Shown: positions 1 through 9,091 of the stretch, piece after piece
Layout of the letters: the number at the start of each line of letters is the position of its first letter
Position numbering within the stretch: the first letter of the stretch is position 1
NCBI GenBank assembly: GCA_024643545.1
Contig: JAHEMR010000012.1
Coordinates: forward strand, 40,332 to 104,331
Direction of reading: 5' to 3'
Length of the DNA: 64,000 nucleotides
Source of the DNA: Crocinitomicaceae bacterium
Lineage (GTDB): Bacteria > Bacteroidota > Bacteroidia > Flavobacteriales_D > Crocinitomicaceae
Position numbers and translations under genes: made by a program
The notes under the pieces: generated by a model
What the model saw: the letters and a program-made list of their open reading frames with translations, nothing else
Database searches by the model: none
What the model was told of the DNA's origin: nothing

Positions 1-1
1 A

Positions 2-2596
2 TACCAAAATTGGTTCTTGGATTATGCGAGTTATGTAATTCTTGAAAGAGCCGTTCCAGCGTTGAATGATGGACTAAAACCTGTTCAACGACGCATTCTC
101 CACTCGATGAGAGAGTTGGAAGATGGACGTTACAATAAAGTAGCGAATATTATTGGTAACACCATGAAATATCACCCGCATGGGGATGCTTCGATTGGTG
201 ATGCACTCGTGCAACTTGGTCAAAAAGATTTATTGATTGATTGCCAAGGAAACTGGGGAAATACCTTAACAGGTGATGGAGCTGCGGCGCCTCGTTACAT
301 TGAAGCACGGTTGTCGAAATTTGCGCTTCATGTGGCTTTTAACCCCAAAACAACGAATTGGTTGTTGAGTTACGATGGACGTAACAAAGAACCAGAACAG
401 CTTCCAATGAAATTCCCGCTTTTGCTCGCTCAAGGTGCAGAAGGAATTGCAGTCGGAATGGCGTGTAAGTTTTTACCACACAACTTTATTGAATTAATTG
501 ATCAGTCCATTAATCATTTACGCGGGAAGAAAGTTGAATTACTACCGGATTTCCCGAATGGTGGTATGGCTGATTTCACGGGATACAATGATGGATTACG
601 TGGTGGACGCGTGCGCGTTCGTGCGAAGATTAAAAAGGTAGACAATAAAACCTTGACGATCCACGAAATTCCTTTTGGAACAACGACCGGATCCTTGATT
701 GAGTCTGTGATCAAAGCCAACGACAAAGGAAAAATCAAGATTAAGAAAATCGAAGACAATACGTCTTCGGAGGCGGAAATCATCGTGCATCTATTCCCGG
801 GTGTTTCTCCTGATAAAACGATTGACGCACTTTATGCTTTCACCGATTGTGAAGTATCGATGGCACCAAATTCATCGATTATCGATGGTGATAAACCACG
901 TTTTTTAGGTGTAACAGAAATTCTGAAAATCAATACTGACAATACTGTTCGCTTGTTGAAACTCGAATTGCAAATACGTTTAGATGAGTTGGAACGTCAA
1001 TGGCATTTCTCAACGTTGGAGAAGTTGTTCATTAACAACGAGATGTACATCGACTTTAAGCACTACAGCGATCGTGAGGCTTTGTACGAATATTTATACA
1101 AGCGTTTTGAACCATTCAAAAAGTTATTGATCCGTGCGATTGAGGATGAAGATTTGCAGAAATTGACGCAAATTCCAATGATTCGTATCACGCGATTTGA
1201 TTCCACGAAAGCAGATGATGCATTGTTGAAAATCGAGGAAGAAATCGAGGCGGTGAAAGCGCATTTGAACAACCTTGTGGAATATGCGATTGATTATTAC
1301 AAAGATTTGAAAAAGCGTTTTGGTGCTGGAAAAGAGCGTAAAACGGAAATCAAAGTATTTGATAACATCAGTGCGACTAAGGTGATTATTGCAAACCGCA
1401 AATTATACGTCGATTACGAAGAAGGATTTATTGGATATGGATTGAAGAAAAATGAACCTATTGGTGATTGTTCTGAAATCGATGACATCATTTGTTTCTT
1501 TGCGTCCGGTAAAATGATGGTGACCAAAGTTTCGGATAAGAAGTTTGTTGGGAAGGACTTGATTTTTGCAAGTGTTTGGAAAAAAGGAGATACACGTACC
1601 ATTTACCACTTGTTCTATCAAGATGGCCTTGGAGGTGCTACCATGATGAAGCGTTTTTACGTGAATTCCATCACCCGAGATTCAGAGTATGACTTAACAA
1701 AAGGAACTAAAGGTTCTAAAATGTTGTATTTCTCCGTTCATCCAAACGGGGAACGTGAGGTAATTACGGTATTGTTGCGTCCACGACCACACTTGAAACG
1801 CTTACGCTTCGATGTGGATTTGGGAGAATTACTGATCAAAGGAAGAAATTCAGCAGGTAATCGCGTAACGAAAGAAATCATTCAGAAAATCGTTCAAAAA
1901 GAAGTTGGTGGTTCAACATTGGCAGCTCGTAAGATTTGGTACGATTCCATTGTTGGAAGGTTGAATGATGAAGGACGTGGGAAATTCTTAGGTTCATTTA
2001 AAGGGGATGACCGTATTTTGACTTTGTATCGAAATGGAGAATACCGTTTGAGTTCGTTTGATTTAGCGACGCATTTCGATGAAGACATGGTGCACATCGA
2101 AAAATGGATTCAAGACCGCCCAATAGCTACGGTTTACTTTGACGCGGAAAAAGAAATGCATTACGTAAAGCGATTTATATGTGAAGTTCTTTCGGATAAA
2201 CGTGTTTCTTTCATCAGCGAATCAGCTGGCTCGTACATGGATGTTGTTTCAACAGCTTTTCGTCCAGAAGCGAAAATCGTTTACAATAAGCTACTGAAGG
2301 AAACGAAGAATTTACCGGATAATGTGGTCAATTTAGCCGATTTGATTGATGTGAAAGGAATGAAAGCACAAGGAAATCAAATGACGAAACTCAAAGTGAA
2401 AGAAATTGTGTTGACTCACCCAATCGATGAAAGTCCAGAGCCATGGCCAGATCAGAAACTATCAGCGGATGCCGGAGAGGGAGCTGAAGCAGAAATCTTA
2501 GATGACGACGATGAAGCAGGACCAACTCCATCGATGGAATGGGATTTAACCAAAAAAGAAGAGGAAGACAATCAGGATCAGATTAAGTTGTTTTAG
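2..2596 (+). CDS. parC: DNA topoisomerase IV subunit A (5'-truncated by window edge)
   Basis: Breakage-rejoining subunit of a type IIA topoisomerase, which separates and relaxes DNA together with ParE. The frame is open from base 2 and reads YQNWFLDYASYVI, so the TTG at 17 is an internal Leu codon and the true start lies upstream of the window. About 94 residues in is the PRYIEARLS motif with the catalytic Tyr. Upstream of it are the winged-helix segments GLKPVQRRIL and KYHPHGD. The C-terminal half is the beta-pinwheel DNA-wrapping region, and it ends in an acidic tail (DDDD, then EEED). Length and tail fit the Bacteroidota ParC rather than GyrA, but gyrase A cannot be fully excluded without the missing N-terminus or the neighbouring parE. 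Confidence 0.9.
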   Translation, partial: YQNWFLDYASYVILERAVPALNDGLKPVQRRILHSMRELEDGRYNKVANIIGNTMKYHPHGDASIGDALVQLGQKDLLIDCQGNWGNTLTGDGAAAPRYIEARLSKFALHVAFNPKTTNWLLSYDGRNKEPEQLPMKFPLLLAQGAEGIAVGMACKFLPHNFIELIDQSINHLRGKKVELLPDFPNGGMADFTGYNDGLRGGRVRVRAKIKKVDNKTLTIHEIPFGTTTGSLIESVIKANDKGKIKIKKIEDNTSSEAEIIVHLFPGVSPDKTIDALYAFTDCEVSMAPNSSIIDGDKPRFLGVTEILKINTDNTVRLLKLELQIRLDELERQWHFSTLEKLFINNEMYIDFKHYSDREALYEYLYKRFEPFKKLLIRAIEDEDLQKLTQIPMIRITRFDSTKADDALLKIEEEIEAVKAHLNNLVEYAIDYYKDLKKRFGAGKERKTEIKVFDNISATKVIIANRKLYVDYEEGFIGYGLKKNEPIGDCSEIDDIICFFASGKMMVTKVSDKKFVGKDLIFASVWKKGDTRTIYHLFYQDGLGGATMMKRFYVNSITRDSEYDLTKGTKGSKMLYFSVHPNGEREVITVLLRPRPHLKRLRFDVDLGELLIKGRNSAGNRVTKEIIQKIVQKEVGGSTLAARKIWYDSIVGRLNDEGRGKFLGSFKGDDRILTLYRNGEYRLSSFDLATHFDEDMVHIEKWIQDRPIATVYFDAEKEMHYVKRFICEVLSDKRVSFISESAGSYMDVVSTAFRPEAKIVYNKLLKETKNLPDNVVNLADLIDVKGMKAQGNQMTKLKVKEIVLTHPIDESPEPWPDQKLSADAGEGAEAEILDDDDEAGPTPSMEWDLTKKEEEDNQDQIKLF

Positions 2597-2624
2597 AATG
2601 AATATGTGAAATCAGCTTATGTAG

Positions 2625-2909
2625 ATGGATAGAGTAGACAAACTTACAAAAAAATGGAGAGTCAGTTCATTCCTAAATCCAATACTTGTCTTGCTGCTTG
2701 TTGTTCTCGAACGTCAATTATCGATGGAAATTCTATTCTTTTCAGTTTTGGTTTCTATTGGTTTATTAATCTTGGAAGTGATCTTCTTTATTCGAAAAAG
2801 GCACGCTTCATTTTCAAGGTATTTATCGATTAGTTTAAATTTAGTTAGTTTTCTTGTGGTGGTCGTCATGTGTATATTCCATCTCATGATCGCTAACTTC
2901 GCTCGTTGA
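2625..2909 (+). CDS. Small hypothetical membrane protein
   Basis: Unrecognised 94-residue protein. After a short charged N-terminus (DKLTKKWR) come three hydrophobic stretches at roughly residues 16-27, 31-52 and 66-88, separated by a basic loop (RKRHASFSRY). This predicts a three-helix inner-membrane protein. It starts 28 bp after the parC stop on the same strand and is followed after 24 bp by another small membrane protein, so the two may be cotranscribed with parC up to the terminator at 3188. No conserved motif is visible. Coding status rests on the clean hydrophobic pattern and position only. Confidence 0.5.
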   Translation: MDRVDKLTKKWRVSSFLNPILVLLLVVLERQLSMEILFFSVLVSIGLLILEVIFFIRKRHASFSRYLSISLNLVSFLVVVVMCIFHLMIANFAR

Positions 2910-2933
2910 TAAATGAACTAAAATAGATTTAAA

Positions 2934-3128
2934 ATGGATTTAATCGGTGAAATATGTTGGTATCTGATTTTTGTCACGCCATTCATTTGCATCCCAATGG
3001 TTTGGAAAATTAGCACACAAAACAATGGCGTCAAGTTGCTCTTCGGATTGCTTTTATCTTTTTCAATATCTGTATTCTTTTTGCTTTTCAGTCTAGCCAT
3101 CGTTGTTAGAAATGGCATGGGTCCTTGA
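2934..3128 (+). CDS. Small hypothetical membrane protein
   Basis: Unrecognised 64-residue protein with two predicted membrane helices (about residues 6-24 and 34-58) separated by a short polar loop (KISTQNNG). It lies between another small membrane gene and a strong rho-independent terminator, all in the parC direction, which is the main reason to prefer it over the antisense frame at 2918-3118. It could be a spurious frame in intergenic DNA. Confidence 0.4.
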   Translation: MDLIGEICWYLIFVTPFICIPMVWKISTQNNGVKLLFGLLLSFSISVFFLLFSLAIVVRNGMGP

Positions 3129-3187
3129 TCTGGAAAAAGTTAAACAGAGGTTATAGAAACCCATTCAATCTTAGAATCTTTCTATAT

Positions 3188-3217
3188 AGCCATCGAAAGT
3201 TTCGGTGGCTTTTTTTT
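3188..3217 (+). terminator. Rho-independent terminator after the parC unit
   Basis: The inverted repeat AGCCATCGAAA / TTTCGGTGGCT (11 bp arms including one T-G pair) is followed directly by seven T residues. It ends the transcription unit parC plus the two small membrane genes and insulates the next gene, whose promoter box begins 16 bp later. Confidence 0.8.
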
Positions 3218-3232
3218 AGCTATTATTTTCGT

Positions 3233-3240
3233 TAAATTTG
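3233..3240 (+). promoter_or_regulatory. Bacteroidota -7 promoter box TAAATTTG
   Basis: TAAATTTG matches the TAnnTTTG -7 element. It lies 19 bp before the ATG at 3260. No good TTG -33 element is present because the T-run of the terminator occupies that place. Confidence 0.5.
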
Positions 3241-3259
3241 TTAGATAAAATCAACCAAC

Positions 3260-4597
3260 ATGAATGCATTAAGAGAAGACAAAATCAATTACGCCAACAT
3301 TGGATTAATGCTTATTACAGCAGTACTTGCATATTTTTATCCTTTTGAAACATTCTTATTGGCATACGCTTATTTAGGTCCCCTGCATTATTTGACGGAA
3401 ATAAGTTGGTTGCACGACCGCAATTATTATGCGAAAGGGAAATATGATTTCGTTGTTTTACTGTTGGTTGGAATCCTACTTTCCTATGCGGCATTTGCTA
3501 AGGACTTCGGTGTCAGCGTCGAAGTATATGATTACTTTGTGAAAATGAATTTGTTCGATAAACTCTTGGTTTTCGCCTTGTTTAGCGCCATATTATTCGC
3601 CTTGGTGAAAAACTTGTTCGTGAAAATCATTGCCATTTTATTCTTATTTGTATTTGTTTCTGGATGGTTGAGTCCAGATAACTCAATTGCCAATTCAGAA
3701 AGCACGACTGTTTTCGCTTTAACATCTCTGGTGCCAACATTAATTCACGTGTATTTATTTACTGGACTCTTCATGTTGTTTGGGTCATTGAAAACAAGAA
3801 GTGTTTCAGGAATGTGGCAAATGGTTGGTTTCGTTGTTGTTCCCTTGCTTTTGGTTTTTGCTTTGCCTGTTGACTCTAAAGCAAAAGTTTCTGAATTTGG
3901 AAGAAACGCACATTATGCGAAAGGAGATGGATTCTACGCTACGAATATTAGCATTTTGGACCATTTTGATTTGATTAATGACCCCGTTTATACCAATGCT
4001 GATTTTGTGTCTTTCGTGAAGAAAAAAGACTTTAAACAAGCGAATGCGCAATACAATTTTATTACAAAGGCAAACTTAAATTTGTTAGTGGATAGTCTTT
4101 CGAAAATCCCAAATAAAGCATATTTGATGAAGAAACAACCGTTGAATCCTAATTTTCAGGTGGACAATATTTTGTTGCTTTTCTCTAAAGAGGGCATGTT
4201 GGATGAATACCAAATGAAACCAATTCCGGCTAAATTGTTTACAGGTTATTCCTTGGAGAAATATGCATCCCTTGTATATAATTCAACGATCGGAATCATG
4301 TTGATGCGCTTCATCGCCTTCGCTTATTTATACCACTACTTAAACTGGTTCAGTAAAACGGAAATCATTCGTTGGCACCAAGTACCAAAATTGCGTTTTG
4401 CGGCAGTGATCTTACTTTGGGTTGTTGCCAGTGTGTTCTATGCATACGATTATTCTTTGGGATTGAGTTTGTTGTTCTTTTTATCCTTCTCACACGTATT
4501 GTTGGAATTCCCATTGAATATCATCTCGATTGTTGGAATTGGAAAAGAATCCTTGTCGATAATGAAAAATGGATTCAAAGCTCCAACAGTCAAATAA
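3260..4597 (+). CDS. Polytopic membrane protein of unknown function
   Basis: A 445-residue protein dominated by hydrophobic helices; I count roughly ten. It has an N-terminal group (residues 13-50, 65-82, 95-135, 150-200), a soluble segment of about 110 residues in the middle (about 205-320, rich in Lys, Asn and Asp) and a second membrane group to the C-terminus. A conserved-looking motif GPLHYLTEISWLHDRNYY sits near residues 39-56. The His and Asp residues in or next to membrane segments suggest a catalytic or metal-binding membrane protein. I do not recognise a named family and do not assign a function. It is followed after 17 bp by the DUF2891 gene on the same strand. Confidence 0.75.
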   Translation: MNALREDKINYANIGLMLITAVLAYFYPFETFLLAYAYLGPLHYLTEISWLHDRNYYAKGKYDFVVLLLVGILLSYAAFAKDFGVSVEVYDYFVKMNLFDKLLVFALFSAILFALVKNLFVKIIAILFLFVFVSGWLSPDNSIANSESTTVFALTSLVPTLIHVYLFTGLFMLFGSLKTRSVSGMWQMVGFVVVPLLLVFALPVDSKAKVSEFGRNAHYAKGDGFYATNISILDHFDLINDPVYTNADFVSFVKKKDFKQANAQYNFITKANLNLLVDSLSKIPNKAYLMKKQPLNPNFQVDNILLLFSKEGMLDEYQMKPIPAKLFTGYSLEKYASLVYNSTIGIMLMRFIAFAYLYHYLNWFSKTEIIRWHQVPKLRFAAVILLWVVASVFYAYDYSLGLSLLFFLSFSHVLLEFPLNIISIVGIGKESLSIMKNGFKAPTVK

Positions 4598-4614
4598 CAC
4601 CTCATTTAGATATT

Positions 4615-5760
4615 ATGAAACACTTACTTTTTCTATTTCTGTTCATTGGATTCTCCACTTCGGCTCAAGAAGTTTCCAGTTTAATTCTGAATACGGGTAA
4701 TAATAAGCTGGTTACAACTTTGCCGGATGGACGCTATTCGCTATCTGATGAAGGTGCTTCATATTTTGCAAAATTATCGTTGGACTGCGCCTCGAAATCA
4801 AGTCCACACTACTATTTTAAAGCGCTTCGTAAGAAAGGTGATACCGATGGTCCGCGCGATGTCTGGCCTTCGTTTTATGGTTGCTACGATTGGCACAGTG
4901 CGGTTCACAACCATTGGTGCATGATCAAAATCTTGAAGTTGCATCCAAACATTCCAGAAGCGGCAGAGTTGCGTCAGCGTTTGAAAGAAAGTTTTTCGTC
5001 TGAAAAAATTAAGAAAGAGCTTGCGTACGTACAGTCCCACGAAAATGGTCTTTTTGAATTTCCTTACGGACAATCCTGGGTGTTAAAAGTGGCTGATGAA
5101 TTGCATTCTTGGGATGATCCGGAAGCGAAAGAATGGTTGAGAAACCTAATGCCACTGTCTAACTACATTGCGTTTGTTCATACCGTTGTTTGGAAACAAG
5201 TGAACGAGGTTGAATTATCTGGAAGCCATGATAGTCCCGCAATGGGCTTATCATTTGCATATGATTATGCAATCGCTTTTGGAGATAAAAAATTAAAGAA
5301 AGTTGTGGCTTCTGCAGCGATGAAGTATTATGGAAAACTAGAAAATGTAGCCATTGAAAAAGAACCATACGAATACGATTTCATGTCGGCAAGTTTGTTA
5401 GTGGCTGATTTAATGCGGAAAGTAATGTCTCCTGAGAAATTTGTTAAATGGAGCAAAAAATATTGTCCAGATTTGTTTGTGGCAGATCGTGTGAAAATTC
5501 CTTTGCAAATCAAACGATCAGCGAAGCATGATGGCTACGAATCACATTGGGATGGGTATCACTTGAACCGAATTTGGTGTTTGAACGGAATGTTAAAAAC
5601 CATGCCGGCAGGAACCTTGGACGATGCAACGAAAAAAGAGTGGGTGAAAGCCATGAATGACATGTGGGATTACGCTCAAGAAAGTATTGGAAAAGGAAAT
5701 TACGACATTGACCATTGGTTGTCGTCCTTCTCGGTATTTGCTTTAATTGGTTACGAGTAA
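4615..5760 (+). CDS. DUF2891 family secreted protein
   Basis: A 381-residue protein with a signal peptide (MKHLLFLFLFIGFSTSAQ). The start was chosen at the ATG at 4615 because it begins exactly at the signal peptide; the frame is open further upstream but overlaps the preceding gene. The motif FYGCYDWHSAVHNHW near residue 70 is the hallmark of DUF2891, a family with an alpha/alpha-toroid-like look and no known reaction. A second motif (ELSGSHDSPAM) and KHDGYESHWDGYH near the C-terminus carry conserved His, Asp and Glu, suggesting an enzyme. Its last 18 bp overlap the end of cmk on the other strand. Confidence 0.8.
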   Translation: MKHLLFLFLFIGFSTSAQEVSSLILNTGNNKLVTTLPDGRYSLSDEGASYFAKLSLDCASKSSPHYYFKALRKKGDTDGPRDVWPSFYGCYDWHSAVHNHWCMIKILKLHPNIPEAAELRQRLKESFSSEKIKKELAYVQSHENGLFEFPYGQSWVLKVADELHSWDDPEAKEWLRNLMPLSNYIAFVHTVVWKQVNEVELSGSHDSPAMGLSFAYDYAIAFGDKKLKKVVASAAMKYYGKLENVAIEKEPYEYDFMSASLLVADLMRKVMSPEKFVKWSKKYCPDLFVADRVKIPLQIKRSAKHDGYESHWDGYHLNRIWCLNGMLKTMPAGTLDDATKKEWVKAMNDMWDYAQESIGKGNYDIDHWLSSFSVFALIGYE

Positions 5761-6432
5761 ATTCACCTTCGCCAAAACCCAGTCTAACTGTTCTTCTTTT
5801 GTAAGTTGCGAATTGTCTAATACAAGTGCATCTTTCACTTGAATCAGTGGACTTTCCTCCCTTGTTGAATCTAAATGGTCCCGTTCTGCTAGGTTTTTTC
5901 GAACTTCGTCGACATTCATTTGAATTCCTTTTGCTTCCATTTCAGCTAGTCGACGTTGTACGCGGATTTCAGGTTTAGCTGTGACAAATAACTTCAGTTC
6001 GGCATTGGGAAAGACAACAGAACCAATGTCACGTCCGTCCATGACGATTCCTCCTTGTTTCCCCATTTTTTGCTGCGCTTCCACTAATTTTTCTCGGATA
6101 GGTTTGTAAGAAGCAACGATGGAGACAATTCCAGCAACTTCTGGTTGACGTATCTCCTCCGAAACGTCTGTGCCGTTCAGAAAAACATGTGGTTCTTGTT
6201 GAATCAGTTCAAAATGAATTTCTATTGCACTCAATTGTGCATTGATTTCTTCCTTTGCTAATTCACCGTTTTGAATCAACTGATGATTAAGGCAATATAG
6301 CGCAGCTGCTCGGTACATAGCACCTGAATCAATAAAAACATAATCTAATCGTTTGGCGAGGTCTTTTGCAAGGGTACTTTTTCCACACGCTGAAAATCCG
6401 TCAATGGCGATGGTAATTCTTTTTTGATTCAT
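5743..6432 (-). CDS. cmk: Cytidylate kinase
   Basis: Phosphorylates CMP and dCMP to the diphosphates with ATP in the cytosol. The P-loop GFSACGKST is at residues 12-20, followed by the family motif DSGAMYRAAALY, the DGRDIGSVVFP motif with the CMP-binding residues around 130, and a lid with RRLAEMEAKG. At 229 aa it has the normal length. Start: the TATTTTTG promoter box ends one base outside the predicted leader, so this mRNA is predicted to be nearly leaderless. It converges with the DUF2891 gene with an 18 bp tail overlap. Confidence 0.95.
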   Translation of the reverse strand: MNQKRITIAIDGFSACGKSTLAKDLAKRLDYVFIDSGAMYRAAALYCLNHQLIQNGELAKEEINAQLSAIEIHFELIQQEPHVFLNGTDVSEEIRQPEVAGIVSIVASYKPIREKLVEAQQKMGKQGGIVMDGRDIGSVVFPNAELKLFVTAKPEIRVQRRLAEMEAKGIQMNVDEVRKNLAERDHLDSTREESPLIQVKDALVLDNSQLTKEEQLDWVLAKVNLLVTN

Positions 6433-6436
6433 GTCT

Positions 6437-6444
6437 CAAAAATA
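6437..6444 (-). promoter_or_regulatory. -7 box TATTTTTG before cmk
   Basis: On the minus strand TATTTTTG (TAnnTTTG) ends 4 nt before the cmk ATG. With the usual spacing, transcription would start about one base before the start codon. No -33 match was found. Confidence 0.45.
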
Positions 6445-6494
6445 ATTGTTTTGACTTGATTCCATCCTTCTTCCTTCCAAAGTTTGAAAAAAAG

Positions 6495-6523
6495 TCAAAA
6501 AAAAGCCTCCCGGAGGAGGCTTT
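6495..6523 (-). terminator. Rho-independent terminator after gap
   Basis: Arms AAAGCCTCC / GGAGGCTTT with a 4 nt loop; on the minus strand the stem is followed by a run of T. It begins 4 bp past the gap stop codon and separates gap from cmk. Confidence 0.9.
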
Positions 6524-6526
6524 CAA

Positions 6527-7972
6527 TTAATAGTAAATTGCTCTTCGAACTTTCGAGATGTATTTAGCTAGTCGAATAACTTGTTTCGTGTAACCGAATT
6601 CGTTGTCGTACCATGCGTACAAAACAACGTTTCTACCGTCAACCGATGCAATCGTCGCGTTGGAATCGAAAACCGAACAACACGTGTTGCCGATGATGTC
6701 ACTCGAAACCAATTCTGGATCGAATGAATAGTGGATTTGATTCACTAATTCGCCGTTTAATGCAGCATCTTTAATTGCAGCATTCACATCCTCCACGGTT
6801 GTTCCTTTTCCAAGTTCTAAACTTAAGATGGCCAAAGATCCATTTGGTGTTGGGACACGAACCGCATTCGCAGTTAATTTATCTTTTAAATCTGGAATAA
6901 CTTTCGTTACTGCGCTACCAGCTCCTGTAGATGTGATGACCATGTTTATCGCAGCTGAACGTCCACGACGCACTTTTTTGTGCATGTTATCCAACAAGTT
7001 TTGGTCATTCGTATAGGCGTGAACTGTTTCGATGTGTCCTTTAACCACGCCAAATTTATCGTTAACCACCTTTAAAATTGGGGAGATGGCATTCGTTGTA
7101 CAAGAAGCAGCAGAGAAAATATTTTCATTTTCAATGTCTAATGTTCCTTGGTTAATGCCATAAACGATGTTTGGAACTTCTTTTCCTGGTGCGGTCAATA
7201 ATACTTTTGAAACACCTTTCGCTTGTAAGTGACGAGATAATTGCTCACGGTTTGTGAAAACACCTGTATTGTCGATGATTAAAGCATTGTTAATGCCAAA
7301 CTGAGTATAATCGATATCCTCTGGATTGGATGCGTCAATCATGTGAACGATTTGTCCATTGATAACAAGGCTTTTATTCGCTAAATCCTCAATAACGGTT
7401 CCTTTGAATGCACCATGAACAGAGTCATTACGCAACAATGAAGCACGTTTAATGATGTCTGCATCACTGGATCCACGTGTAACGATTGCTCTTAAGCGCA
7501 ATTGTTGTCCCTTTCCAGCTTGTTTGATTAATTCGCGGGCAGCCAAACGTCCAATTCGACCAAAACCATACAAAACCACATCACGCGGTTCGATTGCCTG
7601 TTGCGCTGGAAGTTGTCCAAGTTTTTTAGCTAAAAAGTCTGCTTTTGAGGCATAGTTTGCTTGTTCAGCTAACCATTCACTTGCCAGTTTTCCAATGTCC
7701 AATTTAGATGCTGTTACATCCATGGTCATTAAAGCAACCGCCAATTCAGAAGTGGTAAACACATCAATTGGTTTGTTTACTACTTTCTTCGCGTACTCGT
7801 GAAGATTTAGAATTTCTGAAATGGTGACATCCGTCAAGTGATTGCGGAATAACACCAATTCAATTCCTTTGTCGTACAATAATTCGCCGACCTTACTTTG
7901 CAACGTTACCGCTGCGCGCTCCTGCTCAATGTGCGAGTGAAGCTCTTTTTCATAGCCATCTTTCGATTCCAT
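6527..7972 (-). CDS. gap: Glyceraldehyde-3-phosphate dehydrogenase, long form with N-terminal extension
   Basis: Oxidises and phosphorylates glyceraldehyde-3-phosphate in glycolysis, or runs in reverse. The dehydrogenase core starts near residue 130 with the Rossmann motif YGFGRIGR; the catalytic Cys291 is in SAASCTTN and His318 in HAYTND, and the core ends with WYDNEFGYTKQV. About 130 residues precede the core, making the protein 481 aa against about 335 for ordinary GAPDH. The extension is largely helical (LLYDKGIELVLFRNHL, ELAVALMTMDVTASKL) and is known from a GAPDH subclass in Flavobacteriales. It lies between rpoD and cmk, flanked by terminators on both sides, so it is probably monocistronic. 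Confidence 0.92.
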   Translation of the reverse strand: MESKDGYEKELHSHIEQERAAVTLQSKVGELLYDKGIELVLFRNHLTDVTISEILNLHEYAKKVVNKPIDVFTTSELAVALMTMDVTASKLDIGKLASEWLAEQANYASKADFLAKKLGQLPAQQAIEPRDVVLYGFGRIGRLAARELIKQAGKGQQLRLRAIVTRGSSDADIIKRASLLRNDSVHGAFKGTVIEDLANKSLVINGQIVHMIDASNPEDIDYTQFGINNALIIDNTGVFTNREQLSRHLQAKGVSKVLLTAPGKEVPNIVYGINQGTLDIENENIFSAASCTTNAISPILKVVNDKFGVVKGHIETVHAYTNDQNLLDNMHKKVRRGRSAAINMVITSTGAGSAVTKVIPDLKDKLTANAVRVPTPNGSLAILSLELGKGTTVEDVNAAIKDAALNGELVNQIHYSFDPELVSSDIIGNTCCSVFDSNATIASVDGRNVVLYAWYDNEFGYTKQVIRLAKYISKVRRAIYY

Positions 7973-8021
7973 TCTTTTTTGTTTATGTGTTGATTGATTG
8001 TTGATTCTAAAAAATAGGGAA

Positions 8022-8056
8022 GAAAAAAAGGCTGTCCACTTTCGCAGACAGCCTTT
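8022..8056 (-). terminator. Rho-independent terminator after rpoD
   Basis: Arms AAAGGCTGTC / GACAGCCTTT with a 10 nt loop; on the minus strand it is followed by seven T. It starts 8 bp beyond the rpoD stop. Confidence 0.9.
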
Positions 8057-8063
8057 ACAATGA

Positions 8064-8930
8064 TTATCCTAAGTAGGACTTCAGTAATTTATTTCGAGAG
8101 GTGTGTCGCAGTCGTCGAATTGCTTTTTCTTTGATTTGACGAACACGCTCGCGAGTCAAGTTGAATTTCGCTCCGATTTCCTCTAACGTTAAACCGTGAT
8201 TCATTCCGATTCCGAAGAACAAACGAATAATCTCACGCTCTTTATCTGTTAGCGTACTCAACGAACGCTCAATTTCTTTTTGAAGAGACTCAGCCATAAG
8301 GGCTTGGTCTGTGCGAGGTGCATCTGTGTTTGCCATGACATCCATTAATGTTCCACCGTCTTCGTTTGAAGATAATGGTGCATCCATTGATACGTGGCGT
8401 CCAGATACATTTAAGCTCTCTTTGATTTTGTCTTCAGGAACTTCCAAAGCTTCTGCTAATTCTTCAGCTGAAGGTGGACGTTCGAATTCTTGTTCAAGTC
8501 GAGAGAATGCCTTGTTGATTTTATTCAAAGAACCTACTTGGTTCAATGGAAGTCGTACAATTCGTGCTTGTTCAGCTAATGCTTGCAAGATTGATTGACG
8601 AATCCACCAAACGGCGTATGAGATAAATTTGAATCCACGAGTTTCATCAAATTTCTGTGCTGCTTTGATTAATCCAAGGTTTCCTTCGTTGATTAAGTCG
8701 GGAAGAGTCAACCCTTGATTTTGGTATTGTTTCGCTACGGAAACGACAAAACGTAAATTCGCTCTTGTCAGTTTTTCCAAAGCTTTTTGATCACCGGCTT
8801 TTATCTTTCTGGCTAATTCTACTTCTTCCTCTGCTGTAATCAGTTCTTCACGACCAATATCTTGAAGATATTTGTCTAAAGACTGACTTTCTCTGTTTGT
8901 TATCGATTTGGTGATTTTGAGCTGTCTCAT
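8064..8930 (-). CDS. rpoD: Primary sigma factor RpoD (short Bacteroidota type)
   Basis: Housekeeping sigma factor that directs RNA polymerase to the TTG / TAnnTTTG promoters seen across the window. It carries region 1.2 ([10 protein letters not shown]), region 2 ([11 protein letters not shown], then the core-binding and -10 segment [18 protein letters not shown] and [10 protein letters not shown]), region 3, and region 4.2 ([20 protein letters not shown]). At 288 aa it lacks the long region 1.1 and spacer of proteobacterial sigma-70, as is normal in Bacteroidota. It is followed by a strong terminator; degP lies 161 bp upstream on the same strand. Confidence 0.97.
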   Translation of the reverse strand: MRQLKITKSITNRESQSLDKYLQDIGREELITAEEEVELARKIKAGDQKALEKLTRANLRFVVSVAKQYQNQGLTLPDLINEGNLGLIKAAQKFDETRGFKFISYAVWWIRQSILQALAEQARIVRLPLNQVGSLNKINKAFSRLEQEFERPPSAEELAEALEVPEDKIKESLNVSGRHVSMDAPLSSNEDGGTLMDVMANTDAPRTDQALMAESLQKEIERSLSTLTDKEREIIRLFFGIGMNHGLTLEEIGAKFNLTRERVRQIKEKAIRRLRHTSRNKLLKSYLG

Positions 8931-9091
8931 GCCGCTGAATACCTCTTTATTTGTTAGTTAATAATCTTGTTCTTGTTGTTTGTATTGGAAGCAAAGTAAC
9001 GCCAAAAATTGGGATTGAAAAAATTAAGTTTCCACAATTTATTAACTATTTCCAAAGAGTTCTCAACCCTGCTTTTTCTACTGAAATCCTT

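Noticed and set aside
2918..3118. Antisense frame opposite the small membrane gene
   Set aside because: It opposes the transcript that ends at the 3188 terminator and has no domain; the plus-strand frame has the better hydrophobic pattern.
4372..4614. In-frame upstream extension of the DUF2891 gene by 81 codons
   Set aside because: It overlaps the preceding gene, and the signal peptide begins exactly at the ATG at 4615.
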